From Craterostigma plantagineum (lineage: Eukaryota; Streptophyta; Magnoliopsida; Lamiales; Linderniaceae), in contig JAPQWV010000028.1 of NCBI GenBank assembly GCA_027422505.1, positions 3,138,001 through 3,202,000 of the forward strand: a stretch of DNA of 64,000 nt. The letters run 5' to 3'. Below are positions 21,099-33,526 of the stretch, piece by piece. The notes beneath the pieces are model-generated. The model did no database searches. It had not been told where the DNA came from and worked only from the letters and a program-made list of their open reading frames with translations. How positions within the stretch are numbered: position 1 is the stretch's first letter; every line of letters begins with the position of its first letter. Made by a program: the position numbers and the translations under genes.

Positions 21099-24000
21099 TT
21101 ACGCCGACTGGAATAACTCGGGATAACGAACTCTCATTTCATCCTCACGCTCCCAAGTGGCTTCCTCAATTGATTGATTCCGCCACAACACCTTAACTAA
21201 CGGAATAGTTTTATTCCGGAGCTGTTTCATCTCGTACATCAAAATTTCTACAGGCTTCTCTTCGTATCTCAAGTCAGGCTTGAGCTGTCGATAAAGAAGT
21301 TCGTTCTGGATCACATGGCTTGGGTCCGCGACGTATTTTCGTAATGTCGATACGTGAAATACGTTGTGAATTTGCGGTAATGAAGCCGGCAACTCTAATT
21401 GGTATGCAACTTCGCCGACTCGTTTAAGGATTTTGAATGGGCCTATATATCTTGGACTCAACTTGCCCTTTCGTCCGAAGCGCTTTACTCCTTTCATTGC
21501 GGAAATCTTTGAAAATACTTGATCGTTCTCTGCAAACTCCAATGGCCTTCGTCGATGATCTGCATAACTCTTCTGTCGACTCTGAGCCGTTCGCATTCTT
21601 TCCCGAATTTTCGTCACGGCTTCTGTCGTCTCACAGATTATTTCTGGTCCCAACAATGCTCGTTCGCCTATTTCATCCCAGTGAATAGGAGACCGACACT
21701 TGCGCCCGTACAATGCCTCGTACGGCGCCATCCCGATCGTAGCGTGGAAGCTATTGTTGTAAGAAAATTCGATCAGCGGCAAGTATTTACTCCAGTTTCC
21801 CTTAAAGTCTAGCACGCACGCTCGTAACATATCCTCAAGGGTTTGGATCGTTCGTTCAGACTGCCCATCGGTCTGGGGGTGATATGCAGTATTGAACGAG
21901 AGTTTGGTTCCCATCGCTATTTGCAGGCTCTGCCAAAAGTTGGATAGAAATCTCGAATCTCGATCCGAGACAATAGAAATTGGAATTCATGGAGTCGGAT
22001 TATTTCCTGAACATATAATTCAGCGTAGCGTTCCATGGAAAAAGTAGAGCTGATTGGAAGGAAATGGGCTGATTTCGTCAGGCGGTCTACAACCACCCAA
22101 ATAGCATCATGGCCTTTCGTCGTCTTGGGTAAACCCACGACGAAATCCATAGTGATGTGGTCCCACTTCCATTCGGGTATTGGTAAAGGCTGTAGAGTTC
22201 CAGCTGGTCGCTGGTGTTCGGCTTTGATCAGCTGACACGTCATACATCGATTTATGAACGCCGCTATGTCCTTTTTCATTCCCGGCCACCAATACGTGAT
22301 TCGCAAGTCTCGGTACATTTTGGTTGAGCCCGGATGTACGGAGTAGGTAGTTGTGTTCGCTTCTGTCATTATCGTTCGTCGTAACTCCTCGTCACTAGGC
22401 ACGTACAGTCGATTCTTGTAAAGTAAAGTTTCGTCCTCTCGGATTTCAAAGTCGTCGTGGAGTGCATCTTTCATCTTCATATAAAGTTTGTCCCTTTCCT
22501 GAGCTTTTCTGATTCGTTCTAGCAACGTAGGCTGAAGAGTTAGTGTTGCTAGTTTCGTCTCGACTTCGCCTAAATCAACTATTTCCACTCCAAGTTTACT
22601 TAACTCTGCATTCATAGTTTTTCTACTTAACGCGTCGGCGACTACGTTTGCTTTGCCCGGATGATAATTAATGACGCAATCGTAGTCCTTTACAAGCTCC
22701 GGCCATCGTCGTTGTCTCATGTTTAACTTCTCTGAGTGAAGAAGTACTTCAAGCTCTTGTGGTCTGTGAAGATCTCACACCTTTCTCCGTAAAGGTAGTG
22801 TCTCCAGATCTTTAGAGCGAAAACCACTGCTGCTAATTCCAGGTCATGGGACGGGTAGTTTTTCTCGTATTCCTTTAGTTGTCTGGAAGCGTACGCGATT
22901 ACTTTACCGTTCTGCATCAATACGCATCCCAGTCCATTTCTCGAGGCATCACTATATACCGAGAATCCTCTCGATCCCGATGGTATTGTCAAAATCGGAG
23001 CAGAAGTAAGGCGTTTCTTCAGCTTCTGGAAGCTTTGTTCGCACGTTTCAATCCACTTGAAAGGTACATTCTTCCTAGTAAGATTCGTCAAAGTTGAAGC
23101 AATACTTGAAAAGTCAGCTATGAACTTACGGTAATATCCCGCAAGTCCTAGAAAAACTTCGGACCTCGGTTGGCGTAGTCGGTCGTGGCCAATTGTTCAC
23201 GGCCTCAATCTTACTCGGGTCCACAGAGATTCCATTCCCCAGAAATCACGTGTCCCAAGAAGGCTACTTGCTCAAGCCAGAATTCGCATTTCTTAAATTT
23301 GGCATAGAGCTGTTTCTCTCGCAGGATTCCTAAGACGATTCGAAGATGGCTTTCGTGTTCGTCTCTTGTCTTAGAATAGATCAGGATATCGTCAATAAAG
23401 ACGATAACGAACCGATCAAGGTAGTCTTTAAAGACCCGATTCATCAAGTCCATAAAAGCAGCTGGGGCATTTGTCAGTCCAAAAGGCATGACCAAAAACT
23501 CGTAATGGCCGTACCTTGTACTGAATGCGGTTTTAGGAACATCTACCTCCCTGATCTTCAACTGATGATATCCCGAACGGAGGTCAATTTTCGAGAATAC
23601 CGTCGCTCCTTGTAGTTGATCGAATAAATCATCGATTCTTGGCAGGGGGTATTTATTCTTAATCGTGATCTTATTCAATTCTCGGTAGTCGATGCACAGT
23701 CGCCCTTCTTTCGCACAAAAAGGACGGGTGCGCCCCACGGTGAAAAACTCGGCTGAATAAACCCTTTAGATAGTAGGTCCTCCAGCTGTTCCTTCAACTC
23801 CTTTAACTCATTTGGCGCTAAACGGTAAGGGGCTTTAGAGATTGGGGCAGACCCCGGGATCAGGTCTATCGTGAACTGTATTTCTCGATCAGGGGGTAAC
23901 CCCAGGAGATTATCGGGAAATACATCAGCATATTCGTTGACTATCGGCACGTCTTTTAGTTCTGGCTGAGGCAATTCCTCCGCCTTCACCGCGTATACAA

Positions 24001-25541
24001 GAAAAGACTCACAACCGGACCTCAAAAGTCGTTGAGTCTTTAAAGCAGAAATTCGTGGAATACGATTCGGACTTGCCTTACCCGAAAAAGTGAACACCTC
24101 TTCTTTGGGCAATTGGAATTTTATGACCTTCTTATTACAATCTATGATGGCTCCATATCTTGAAAGCCAATCCATCCCAAAGATGACGTCATAGTCGTTC
24201 ATTGGGATCATTATTAGGTCGACGCTCAGATCTCTACCCTCAATGTTCACGGAACATCCTTTTAGCACCTGGTTAGTGCGCGTCGGATCACCGTGCGGCA
24301 AAGTAACTACATAACTGCATTCAGATAAGGTAGGAGAGATTCCCACCTTATCTACATACTTAGCCGACACAAACGAATGTGTGGCTCCAGAGTCAATCAA
24401 TACAGATGTCGGCACGTCGTAGATAGTCAACGTACCCGTTACTACTGAAGGGTTTGCTTCGGCCTCCTCATTTGTCAAAGTAAAAACTCGCGGGAACGGG
24501 TGGAGGTCGAATCGGCGGTTGAGCCGGGTTCCGTACTAGGGGTAAATTCTCCGTACAAGCTCTAGCAAAATGACCGATCTTTCCGCATCGGAAGCACAGC
24601 GGAATCTGTCTCGCTCCGTAGCAGGCCCCGAAATGGTAACGCCCGCATTGTCGACAATGGGGCGCAACATTTTGAGGTCGATTGAGAATATTGATCGGTC
24701 CCTGAGTTGGTCTCGGGCGCCAGTTTTGTTGGCCCTGACGGTTCCATTGGGTATTAGGACCTTTGCCGAAAAACTGGCGTTTCTTATCTCCTCCGCTTCC
24801 TTGTTGGGCCTCTCTCCTCTTTTTCGCTTCCTGGGCTTCCACCACCACCGACTCTGCTTGTTCCGCAATTAAGGCACGTTCCGTCACTTGCATAAACTCT
24901 AGTTGGCATGCACCCGCAATACTTAAATCCCGATAGATTTCGGGTTTAAGTCCCTTGATGAACCTGGTCACTTTCAACGAATTAGTCGCCACTAACTACG
25001 GAGCAAATCGAGATAATTCTTCAAATCGACGGATGTACTCCGCCACTGGCATGCTCCCTTGCTTCAAGCTCATGAACTCGTACATCCTTTGTTCTTGATC
25101 GTGCGCCGTAAAGTATTTGTTGAAGAAGAGCTCCCTAAACCTTTCCCAAGTCATAGTGATTGGGCTCTCCAACACCTTTACGGTGTTCCACCAATAGCGC
25201 GTATTTTCTCGGAGAAGGGAAACGGCACAAAGGACATTTTCGTTGTCAGGCACTCGACTATAGATAAACATGTCCTCTATGGTGCTTATCCAATCTTCAG
25301 CCACCGCAGGATTGGTGGCTTCGGTAAATATTGGGGGGTTTAGCTTTTGAAATTGTTCCCCGATTAGTTCCACTCGATCAGGCTGCGGGGAATGTTCCGA
25401 CGAGCTCCGGTGATGGATCAAGTCGTTGATTTGATCCGACGGATCGGTCAATTGGTCGATAGTAGAGCGGTCGTCATTCGATGGGGATTCAGATCCCGCC
25501 CTACGACTAGAGCTACCTACCTCTCGACGTCCCTTCGGCAT
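21099..25541 (-). pseudogene. Gypsy gag-pol polyprotein relic
   Basis: Read 25541 to 21099. Gag: retrotransposon-gag domain (25541-24999), in-frame TAG at 24998-24996, then a CCHC knuckle CFRCGKIGHFARAC (near 24590). A frameshift near 24475 leads to protease with DSGATHSF (near 24375). RT includes [13 protein letters not shown] (near 23410) and [14 protein letters not shown]; frameshifts near 23735 and 23215 flank it. RNase H has [12 protein letters not shown] (near 22950). Integrase shows an HHCC-type zinc site ending CMTCQ (near 22235), catalytic Asp in ITMDFVVG (near 22155), and Glu in [15 protein letters not shown] (near 21850); a frameshift lies near 21915. The C-terminus (near 21150), with [10 protein letters not shown] and EEATWE, is chromodomain-like. 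The protein cannot be made intact. Confidence 0.9.
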
Positions 25542-25639
25542 TTTTATTTATTTCTACAATTATTCACATAACGCACATATCAAATAACACGCAATAACAA
25601 AATCAAATATTAAACTTACAGGCCAGGCTGGTTCTCCAG

Positions 25640-25664
25640 GCTTTTGAGCGGCAGTACATGGACA
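25640..25664 (-). promoter_or_regulatory. leader arm of an inverted repeat flanking the primer site (element 1)
   Basis: Plus-strand CTTTTGAGCGGCAGTACATG (25641-25660) is an imperfect inverted match to the LTR segment 25909-25934, which contains CATGTACCGC and CCCTCAAAAG. In genomic RNA the two could pair and enclose the primer site. The same arrangement recurs in Gypsy element 2. Confidence 0.6.
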
Positions 25665-25686
25665 GTCTTCAGAATCTAAAGCCTAA

Positions 25687-25698
25687 GCTCTGATACCA
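25687..25698 (-). other. primer binding site of Gypsy element 1
   Basis: Minus-strand TGGTATCAGAGC lies just inside the 5' LTR remnant. Confidence 0.88.
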
Positions 25699-25700
25699 CC

Positions 25701-25965
25701 TCTGGCGACCCTACTTTTCTAAGTAAGATTAGTGGCGGATTTCCGCAACGTAAGCCGCGGAAGGCCCGTCTAATTAAAACTTTTTCTAAAAGATATTATA
25801 ATACAACAATATATTATTTTACATACTAGTATCTATACAACGTAAGCCGCGGAAGCCCCCAAAAATGTCAAAAGGTCAAAAACCCTATCGCCGCTCCACA
25901 GGTCTTCATCCATGTACCGCTCCGCCCTCAAAAGTCCGTGGAGCACCGCCACCAGCCGCCTCAGT
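25701..25965 (-). repeat. truncated 5' LTR of Gypsy element 1
   Basis: 265 bp matching the final part of the LTR (minus-strand sense). The terminal CA is mutated to GA. It breaks off at CCTCAGTC, where copy B begins with CAAGACACCGCCA; this is the duplication junction. Confidence 0.85.
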
Positions 25966-25978
25966 CAAGACACCGCCA

Positions 25979-26248
25979 TATTGCTCAGCAATTGTCTCCG
26001 AATAAAGGTCACCGTAAGCTAGCAAGCCCAAGAGAAGTGCAGCCATGCAGCGGCCAAAGCTTGATGGTGCTCGGCCACGTGATTGGGCGAAAATGGAGGA
26101 AAACCATTTGGGACCTTTGGGATGCCCTTGGACAAGATTATAATAGGCATTTGAAGGCTTATTTGCAAGTTAGTAGATCATAGTGACCTGAGCATTTGTG
26201 TGAGGAATAGCACAGATATAAGGCATTTCAAGAGCCCCGAGTGTTCAA
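25979..26248. other. 270-bp stretch present only in copy B
   Basis: Either lost from copy A or gained in copy B. No gene is supported. Confidence 0.5.
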
Positions 26249-26413
26249 AGTCTGAGTGCCCTTAGTGATGACTATTAGTATAAGATACGAGTGAGGCTTA
26301 TAGTTGTACGAGCGAGTTGTGCTTCCTCGATTTGGGGGCCTCATTCTACATTAATAACAGTGGGTTGGGAGGAGGTCCTCCGGTAATCTTGGTGTGTCCT
26401 ATTCGTTTGATTC

Positions 26414-26653
26414 TTATTCGTGTGAATTCGAAGTGAGCCTGGGCACCAACTTAAGTGTTGTTCGTGTGCCGGTTACAAAGAGGGAGTCATCTTTCGTGCT
26501 TTCCGCAAGGAACTTGTTCGTTGCTTCTAGCTTAGTGGCAAGGTCTTGGGCATACTGAACCATTGCCTTGCGCGAGGTCGAAAACTTGGCATAAAAATTC
26601 CAAGTCACTCGAAGTCGTGACGGTATCCCTACACAACGCCATGTGGTCATCAC
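26414..26653 (-). CDS. unidentified 79-aa ORF, copy B
   Basis: The copy B equivalent of the frame at 8824-9063. It is open from end to end with only a few differences. The start codon context differs slightly (MMTTWRC against MLTTWRC). Product unknown; coding status uncertain. Confidence 0.25.
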   Translation of the reverse strand: MMTTWRCVGIPSRLRVTWNFYAKFSTSRKAMVQYAQDLATKLEATNKFLAESTKDDSLFVTGTRTTLKLVPRLTSNSHE

Positions 26654-27073
26654 ACTCCTACTCAGTTCGGTCTAAATTGAATCTGCTATGAGATGACCAC
26701 AACTTCCAACAGGACTAATCCTTCCTGATCCATGATCCACCCCAAGATCCCACAAATGCAATATGGTTGAACCCATGACCAAAAGTATATAATTTCAACC
26801 TCCCAACAACTAGGCTTAACCCATGCGGGGTCCCAATCGCTGCTCCTTTTTTTAAAACAGATGATGGCACATAAAAAGTAGGGTTTTCTTTCAAACTTGG
26901 TTAATGATCACTGAAAATATTCCAAATCTGAAGACTCAGCATATTATACGGGTTATATGAATTGCTTTCCGCGATTATACTCAGTTTTTAGTGGAAACAA
27001 GAATATAACAAACTTTACTAATTACTATCTAAATATAGCTATCTTCACCCTGTGATGTCACACGGATATTGAT

Positions 27074-28007
27074 TCAGAGCTTCTCCGCAATTATAACCAC
27101 ATTTCGGTGAGAAAGCATGGGATCGAATAAAGGTAGCATCACTGCATTACGTAGAACGTCGCTGTGTTCTTGGAGAAACAATAGTCTATCAAGAAGCAAA
27201 AGGGTTTCCAAAATAGGTCCTAGAGCAGCACGAAGTGTCCAGTAAGGCCCAATATATTCCTGCAACAATAAAGTCAGTTGAAATAGTATTAGATCCCTCA
27301 ATGATATTGTTGTGTTAAGGTTTCTCAACCCACATTTTGGGTATGTGTATCAAAGAGAAATGTTAAATCGTAGTTGCTGCCCAAATAAAAACCGTGAATA
27401 TCGGAAAGTAGTTGCTAAAGATACACTAACAGAGAAGTCAAACACTTCATTCCACAATCTGATAAAATCGATATCACCGTGATCATGAAGAGCAAGACGA
27501 TCTAGCCCAGACTTGCAGAATTTCAAGAACATATAATATCTATCAGCAGATTTCGAGGATTCGTCTAAATATTCTGACTTCGAAGAAGGTTTTTGAAGCA
27601 ATGGATCGGGATTAAAAGATGAACCTGTAGAAATATCGTGAAGAAAAGAATGATGCTCCATCAAACATGCAAATCGACATAAAATGGGTCTTATTGACAT
27701 TTAAAGTAACAGATTCAATCTAGCTAGGTAATCTGAATTTGTTTGTTTCTTCACTTAGATTTCTTTTTTCTTTTTCCATTTTCGGTGGTGCTGGTGAATC
27801 TACTAAAATAGGAGAAAGTGCACAGAGATTCAAAGTATTGATTTATAGAACTCAATGGAGCAAACAAACTGACTTACAACTCTGTCCACTAGCACTTGTG
27901 TTAACGAGATGAAGGCCTCTTCGAGAATGCTGGCGACGCAAAGCTTTCCCCTGACGCCCTATTGCAGGGCTTTTCATTATGACTTCAGGGTAGTATTGTG
28001 ATAGAAC
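27074..28007 (-). pseudogene. METTL25-like gene, last three exons, copy B
   Basis: Exons 28007-27878 (130 bp), 27624-27431 (194 bp) and 27259-27074 (186 bp, ending TGA) have the same lengths and splice phases as copy A, with GT-AG borders; the last intron is 171 bp. The encoded segment includes the SPAIGRQGKDLRR-type block, RLWNEVFDFS, then YIGPYWTLRAALGP, LLLLDRLLFLQE and PLFDPMLSHRN. Upstream exons, including the methyltransferase core, are missing and an LTR fragment begins at 28527. Family: METTL25/RRNAD1-like, recalled from motifs. The pre-insertion site of copy A's retrotransposon, AATAG, is in the 171-bp intron. It is probably a fragment, although its frame is intact. Confidence 0.65.
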
Positions 28008-28526
28008 CTTATCAAAATAGAATATTAAGAGAAGTGGTCAGAAACATTTTGAATGAATCTTGTATTTTAGCACACAGCAGGCAGTTTGCAGAGATAATGA
28101 AATGATTTATTATCAAATTAATTAGCATCTAAACAAAGGTCATGTGTCCATGTTAACAATTCTTAATTACATAAGAGAAACTGACAGAGGAAATAAGCAG
28201 ATAAGCACCATTTGTCAAGGCGGCACGACATGCATGAAGCTCAAAGTTGTGAAGGCCAGCCATTTGCCCCAAACCCCTCCACCTGTCTGCGCTCTGTAAG
28301 TAATTGAACCGATCACAATATTATCGAGAGCTAAAAAGATATTATACAAATACTAGACTCGGAGACACGGAATATGCTTTGCCTTAAAATGGATGGAAGA
28401 TACTGATCGAGATGAAATACGAAAGGCATTGAAGTATAGGGAGGGGAGGAATGAAAGATTTTGAGGGTCGTTCTTCTACAACAATAGCAATGACCAACAA
28501 CTCAAAAAACTATAGTCGAGCTAAAG
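28008..28526. other. non-coding stretch, copy B of 16061-16579
   Basis: Duplicate of copy A; nothing further recognised. Confidence 0.3.
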
Positions 28527-29875
28527 TGTAATACCCGTAAATTGTAATACGGGGTTTTGAATACAATTAGCATTTAAATGTTCGAATTAAGGGAATTAAT
28601 GTTCGAACGGCCCAAAGAATGTATTCAAACAAGAAATCTGGCCCAAATAATAATCAACCAAAGGAGATCGGCCCAACCCAAAGAGAGTAAATTAATAAAC
28701 TAGATAAAATAATATTAGGGTCCAACTAAAATTTAAAAAGGAACAAGTCGATTTTCAATGTTGGCCCAAAATGATATTACTTAAATAATGTGGTCTAAAT
28801 TAATGGGAATTCAATAATTAATGTTAGTATGAGTAAGGCTCACAATAAATAATTATTGGACCAAATCATATTTAAAGCCCTAAATAAATACTAGTAAGGC
28901 CAAAAGGATTCCAATAAGGGCCGAATAACACATCAAAATACAAATAGTCAGATTGGAATTGGATACTTTAACACTAAGGAAATACACGTCACTTTTATGC
29001 TTTTAATTACAACTCCCACTGCTTAGTATAGTAAACTTGTATATATATCCTACTACACATCACGAACAAATAGGAAAGAACAGAGAAGAATTCACTAACC
29101 GCCTTTACTCCTATATCATCATCGCTTCATTCCTCTCGTCATTTGCTTTCCTTTTCTACCTACTCTCCAAATACATTTCGTGCTCAGACCATATTCAATC
29201 ATAGCTTCTTTAAACTATTATATAACATAGTAACAAAGTGGAAATCAATTCAAGTTTAGGCAAGAAGGAGGTAGTGGAGAATATTTAGCCATTAGACATC
29301 ATTTGCGAGTTAAAGGGTGAGAATACGATTTCTATTCTTTTCGTGATTTAGTATGCTTTATAATTTTATTCTCAATTATTTATAAGCTATCAATATTTAG
29401 GGTTTGTAAGGTGCAACGGTATACGGCTAATTAATTCCATCTCAACTTCATAATCTCTGTATTATAATAGAGACGCCAGGTAGGTGAAATCCACCTACGA
29501 CACGTAAACGTTATGTGAATTTTATGTGATATGGTGTGTAGGTGAAATACACCTACGACACGTAAACGGTTGTGTGAATTATTATGTGATACTTATATGC
29601 TTATGTGGTTTAGTGATTTATGTGGTTTACATGTGTTAAATATTTCTGGCATGTTATATATCTGTTATTTGCACTGCATAGCATGTGCACGACACTTCAG
29701 TGTGAGAGAGGTTGGCAAGGTGACACCTTAAGGTGTCGGCGCGAGGCGCGTGTGGGGGTAGACGTGACCGATTTCGGTTGTCGACTCGGAGTCGAGTTGA
29801 GGTTGGTACTAGTGCACCTGACGGTTGGTGCCGTCGAGACGGGTGGTTGGTGCCGCCCGGCTTTATATGACAAAC
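28527..29875 (+). repeat. truncated Gypsy-type LTR, copy B
   Basis: Duplicate of 16580-17935, starting TGTAATACCCGTAAATTG, with the same truncation point. Confidence 0.6.
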
Positions 29876-30745
29876 TACCCTCCACATCCAAGTGAGTCAG
29901 TTTCAATGCTTTGGCCAAAGACTGTAATTTTCCGTCCCCGAAGCTCTCATAGGAGAGGTATCTCTTTCGAGACCGTGAATCCCGCTCAGCGATCAAGTTG
30001 ACAATCACGCCCCGTTGTCTAGACCGCACGTCGCCGCCGACTCTAGCAAAAGCACGTTGAGCCTAGCAAAGCTAGTGGAAGGTCAGGACCCCGAGGCCAA
30101 CTCCAACGTTGACCCTTTCGGTCTAAAAATCACGTATGCTATTATAGTCAGTGATTCGATCTTTGACATTCTCAGGATGCGATCGATTCGACTATGAGTG
30201 TCCAAATATAGACAATACTCGATTCGTCTTGTATCAATGTCACGAGCTCCCACTCCCCTGAGTGAGCGATTGGCACAGTCACATCGGGCTCGTCGACATA
30301 TCAAGTTTATGTGATCAATCCGGTCACCCTACAGGAGATATTAACTTGTGGACTATTTTTAACCTCAGAGAGTAATAGTCTATCGGTGCCCCCTCTCTGC
30401 CAAGCAGAATCGATAACTAAACTCTTACGTTTGGGTTTTATTCAATTTATCTTCTTAAACAGAATACCTTGCAAGAAAATATGACAAAAAGAATAACATG
30501 CCTTTATCAATCAAAATGTCATACAATCAAGATATAAAAATAATTGTGAATATTACATAGATTAAATAGCCCCTACTCGCCGGGCGAATTTCGATTCTCT
30601 AGCTATCCCCGAGAGATGATCAAACGTGACCACCGAAAAGGATCGGCGTAACGAATCTTTCCGCAATCCCCGGCCGTCGTCCTACTTCCATTTCGGTTCT
30701 TCAAACTACAAGGTACGTTTCGACGAACCCCCTTGACGTTATTAC
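29876..30745. other. unidentified 0.87-kb segment, copy B
   Basis: Duplicate of 17936-18806, ending in the target-site copy ATTAC (30741-30745). Confidence 0.35.
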
Positions 30746-32990
30746 TGTGGCGACCCTACTTTTCTAAGTAAGATTAGTGGCGGATTTCCGCAACGTAAGC
30801 CGCGGAAGGCCCGTCTAATTAAAACTTTTCTAAAAGATATTATAATACAACAATACATTATTTTACATACTAGTATCTGTACAATGGGCCGAAGCCCCCA
30901 AAAATGTCAAAAGGTCAAAAATCCTATCGCCGCTCCACAGGTCTTCATCCATGTACCGCTCCGCCCTCAAAAGTCCGTGGAGCACCGCCACCAGCCGCCT
31001 CAGTCTTGACGCGTGTCAGCGTCAGACTCGGTACATACAACACGTAAAAGACCGAGCTATTGCCCAGTAGGTGAATATGCAATGCAGCGTGCACTCATTC
31101 CCAATCCCAATTCTCACAACATGATATAATGCACGCTCGTTCTCACAATATCAGGGCCCTAGGCTGGACTCGGCACCTCGCGCGCAATAAAATAAAATAT
31201 ATCATCTGGTCGCTAACGCCAGACAAGCGGCGCCCACGCCGATAGTGCGCTGATCGATCACGTCAACGTCCTCCTATCAAGTCGCCCCTTCCGCTACATA
31301 ACTCATCCGACGGTTTGCACCTCGGGTCGCTCACGCCCGAGTAGACAGATCGCTCACGTCTGTCTCCCGTCAGGTGCCCCGCGAGTCCAACCTCAACTCC
31401 GCTACGAGTCTGACTGCCAAAATCGGCACACTCTACCCCGCTCAATCGACACCTTAAGCCTTAAGGTGTCACCACTAATGTGGTCATTATCCCTCACAAT
31501 GTCGTGCGATGCCATGCATATACGTGATACACATGAAAACGTGATGCCACATAAAACATACGTAAAACACGTAAATCATCGAATCACATAATCACATAGT
31601 AGCAGATAAGCATTTACGTGTCGTAGATGAATGATTCACCTACCTGTCCTCCTGATAAAATTAGTCACGAAATCTGGTAAATTTCCTACGCTTCGTTCCT
31701 CTGAGTATCGAAAATATTATCATGTCAATATATTTGTTAAGTCAGATAAGTCTAAAATACTCGAACCCTAATTATCAAAACACTGAAAATATCAGAAACC
31801 CTAAAATAATGAAAACCCTAAAATTCCTAAAAATGCTAAGAAAATTTACTAAATATTCAAAACTCTGGAATAGATGATATCGAGCAGTTTTTAATATAAG
31901 TACCAAAAATTTCCTTGTAAATGTCGAGAACATTGATGTCGAGATTAAGGTTGTCGAAATCTTACAAATGTCGAGAACAATTATATCTCGAGATCTTATA
32001 AATGTCGAGATCTTACTATGATCGAAAATTATCTCGAAATCCTTTATATGATACATGTCGAAATCTTTTTATATACATCTCGAGATCTTTTTGTCGAAAT
32101 TATTTTTATATCATGTCGAAATCTTTTCACAATGAGAATAGCCGATTTTATTAAATGTCGAGAACATAGCATAATAGGAATTATCGAGATCCTTAAACAA
32201 TGTCGAGAACTATATTGTGTATGTGTATATCGAGAACTTCTAAAAATTCCTTGTTGTTTTTCCATCGAAAACCTTCAAATCCCATATTAAGCTACCATTA
32301 AAATCATCTCACAAAATTATACTAGCTCAAAGATTTAATAGTACACCTTAACACCATCGGTTTCTCACGAACCTCTCACCAAATAAACACTCATGAGTGT
32401 GATCTAGAATTCGAACCTCAAGATTCCTAAACCTTAAATGTTTCTAGAACTTCCTAAGACCTTCATATAGCCATGTAATAACGTATTAATATAAAAATAA
32501 AATTAAATACTAAGGACAAGGGGTTATACCTCCAAACACTATCACTTTCGAACTCCTTGCAGTATTAAATTCTTAATTCTCGTTTGCAATGTTCCCTTAC
32601 TGTTCGACTTCTTTCTCCTTTTCTTAGGGTTTCTTACTCAATGATATTATGATCTTAGAGAAGATAGATAAGTACTAAACTATCGAAAAGCATAAATGAT
32701 GGGACAAGGTGTGATGACGTGATTTTTCCTTAAGTCTTAAGAAACATTTTGATCAAAGCGTATCTTTAATAACTTTGGCCTAGGTTTAAAAATTAAGTTA
32801 AGCCCACTTTATTTTATTTCCCACGTTATAAATTCCCACCTAATCTCATTGATGGGTTTCGAAATTAAGGTGTAATTATTAAATTTTTATATTCTCCTTC
32901 CCATCAAATTTCTTCACCAACTTCCTAATTCACAACACTTCATAGTTAATTACAACAAAATCACGTATTAAATTTTTTACGGGTATTACA
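30746..32990 (-). mobile_element. solo LTR of the Gypsy element 1 family (2,245 bp)
   Basis: A complete LTR (minus sense TGTAATACCC to GTCGCCACA) bounded by ATTAC on both sides (30741-30745 and 32991-32995). It is closely similar to 18807-21064 with a few indels. It is best explained by recombination between the two LTRs of the copy B element. Because copy A has the same left target site, the original insertion predates the duplication. Confidence 0.9.
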
Positions 32991-32995
32991 ATTAC

Positions 32996-33526
32996 CGTTC
33001 GTGTTAAACCGAGCAATTCCGAGAAACGGGAATCGCCGGAAAATTTTAAAATCCCGGGGATAATTCAGCGTTTCCCAACACGTTTGTCGTAACTCCCCCT
33101 ACATTTGTTCAACCTCGTGTTGGGATAGGGAGTTTTCTTTGAACTCGAAGAGCGGTACATGAGGCGGCAGGGTTGATCTCTGAAGTCCGTGCTGAAGTTG
33201 TTGGCCGTATCTTGTCATTTGAGTCTGATCTCTGCGTTCGATAGTGGGACAACTCCCCCTACATTTGTTCAACATTGCGTTCGGATTGGGGAGTTATCTT
33301 TAAAGTCGATGAGACGTACTTGAGGCGGCAACTTCAGTCTTTGGACTATGTGGTCTTTGCTTGATTCTTTGACGAAGCTTGAGATTTAGCATGTTGGTAT
33401 TGTACATGGGCCCTTGTAAGCCCATTATAAATAAGCTCACTGGGCTTTACAAATAAAAGCCCATCTCACTTAAATAAAATTACAACGCTAAGATAAAAAT
33501 AATTAATTGAACACAATAAATAATTC
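32996..33526 (-). mobile_element. Copia relic 3' part with repeated AGGGGGAG tracts
   Basis: A block containing AACTCCCCCTACATTTGTTC and AGGCGGCA recurs at about 33091-33170 and 33249-33335, a ~160-bp tandem duplication. On the minus strand this gives AGGGGGAGTT, a polypurine-like tract, as in the young element. It lies 3' of the gag relic on that strand. Confidence 0.45.

Larger units (their letters stand above)
8646..25965. repeat. tandem segmental duplication, copy A
   Basis: Copy A runs from CAAGACACCGCCA (8646-8658) into the middle of a Gypsy LTR (25965). Without the 5.6-kb element at 9699-15336, positions 8659-18806 align with 26249-30745 of copy B nearly base for base, with scattered substitutions and small indels. 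Copy A keeps the Gypsy interior that copy B lacks. Copy B has 270 extra bases (25979-26248) near its start. Confidence 0.85.
18807..25965 (-). mobile_element. Gypsy chromovirus-type retrotransposon, decayed, 5' LTR truncated
   Basis: A minus-strand Ty3/Gypsy element with 3' LTR 18807-21064, gag-pol 25541-21099, tRNA-Met primer site 25698-25687 and a remnant of the 5' LTR (25701-25965). The target site ATTAC flanks the left side (18802-18806); the partner copy is found after the solo LTR of copy B (32991-32995), because the 5' LTR here is cut by the duplication breakpoint. Domain order Gag, protease, RT, RNase H, integrase and a chromodomain-like C-terminus suggests a chromovirus, perhaps Tekay-like. 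At least one stop and several frameshifts make it inactive. Confidence 0.9.
25966..32995. repeat. tandem segmental duplication, copy B
   Basis: Starts with CAAGACACCGCCA (25966-25978), then 270 bases absent from copy A, then the counterpart of copy A from AGTCTGAGTGCCC (26249) through the METTL25-like exons and LTR fragment to a solo LTR and its target-site copy. It lacks the Copia-type element and the Gypsy interior. Confidence 0.85.
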
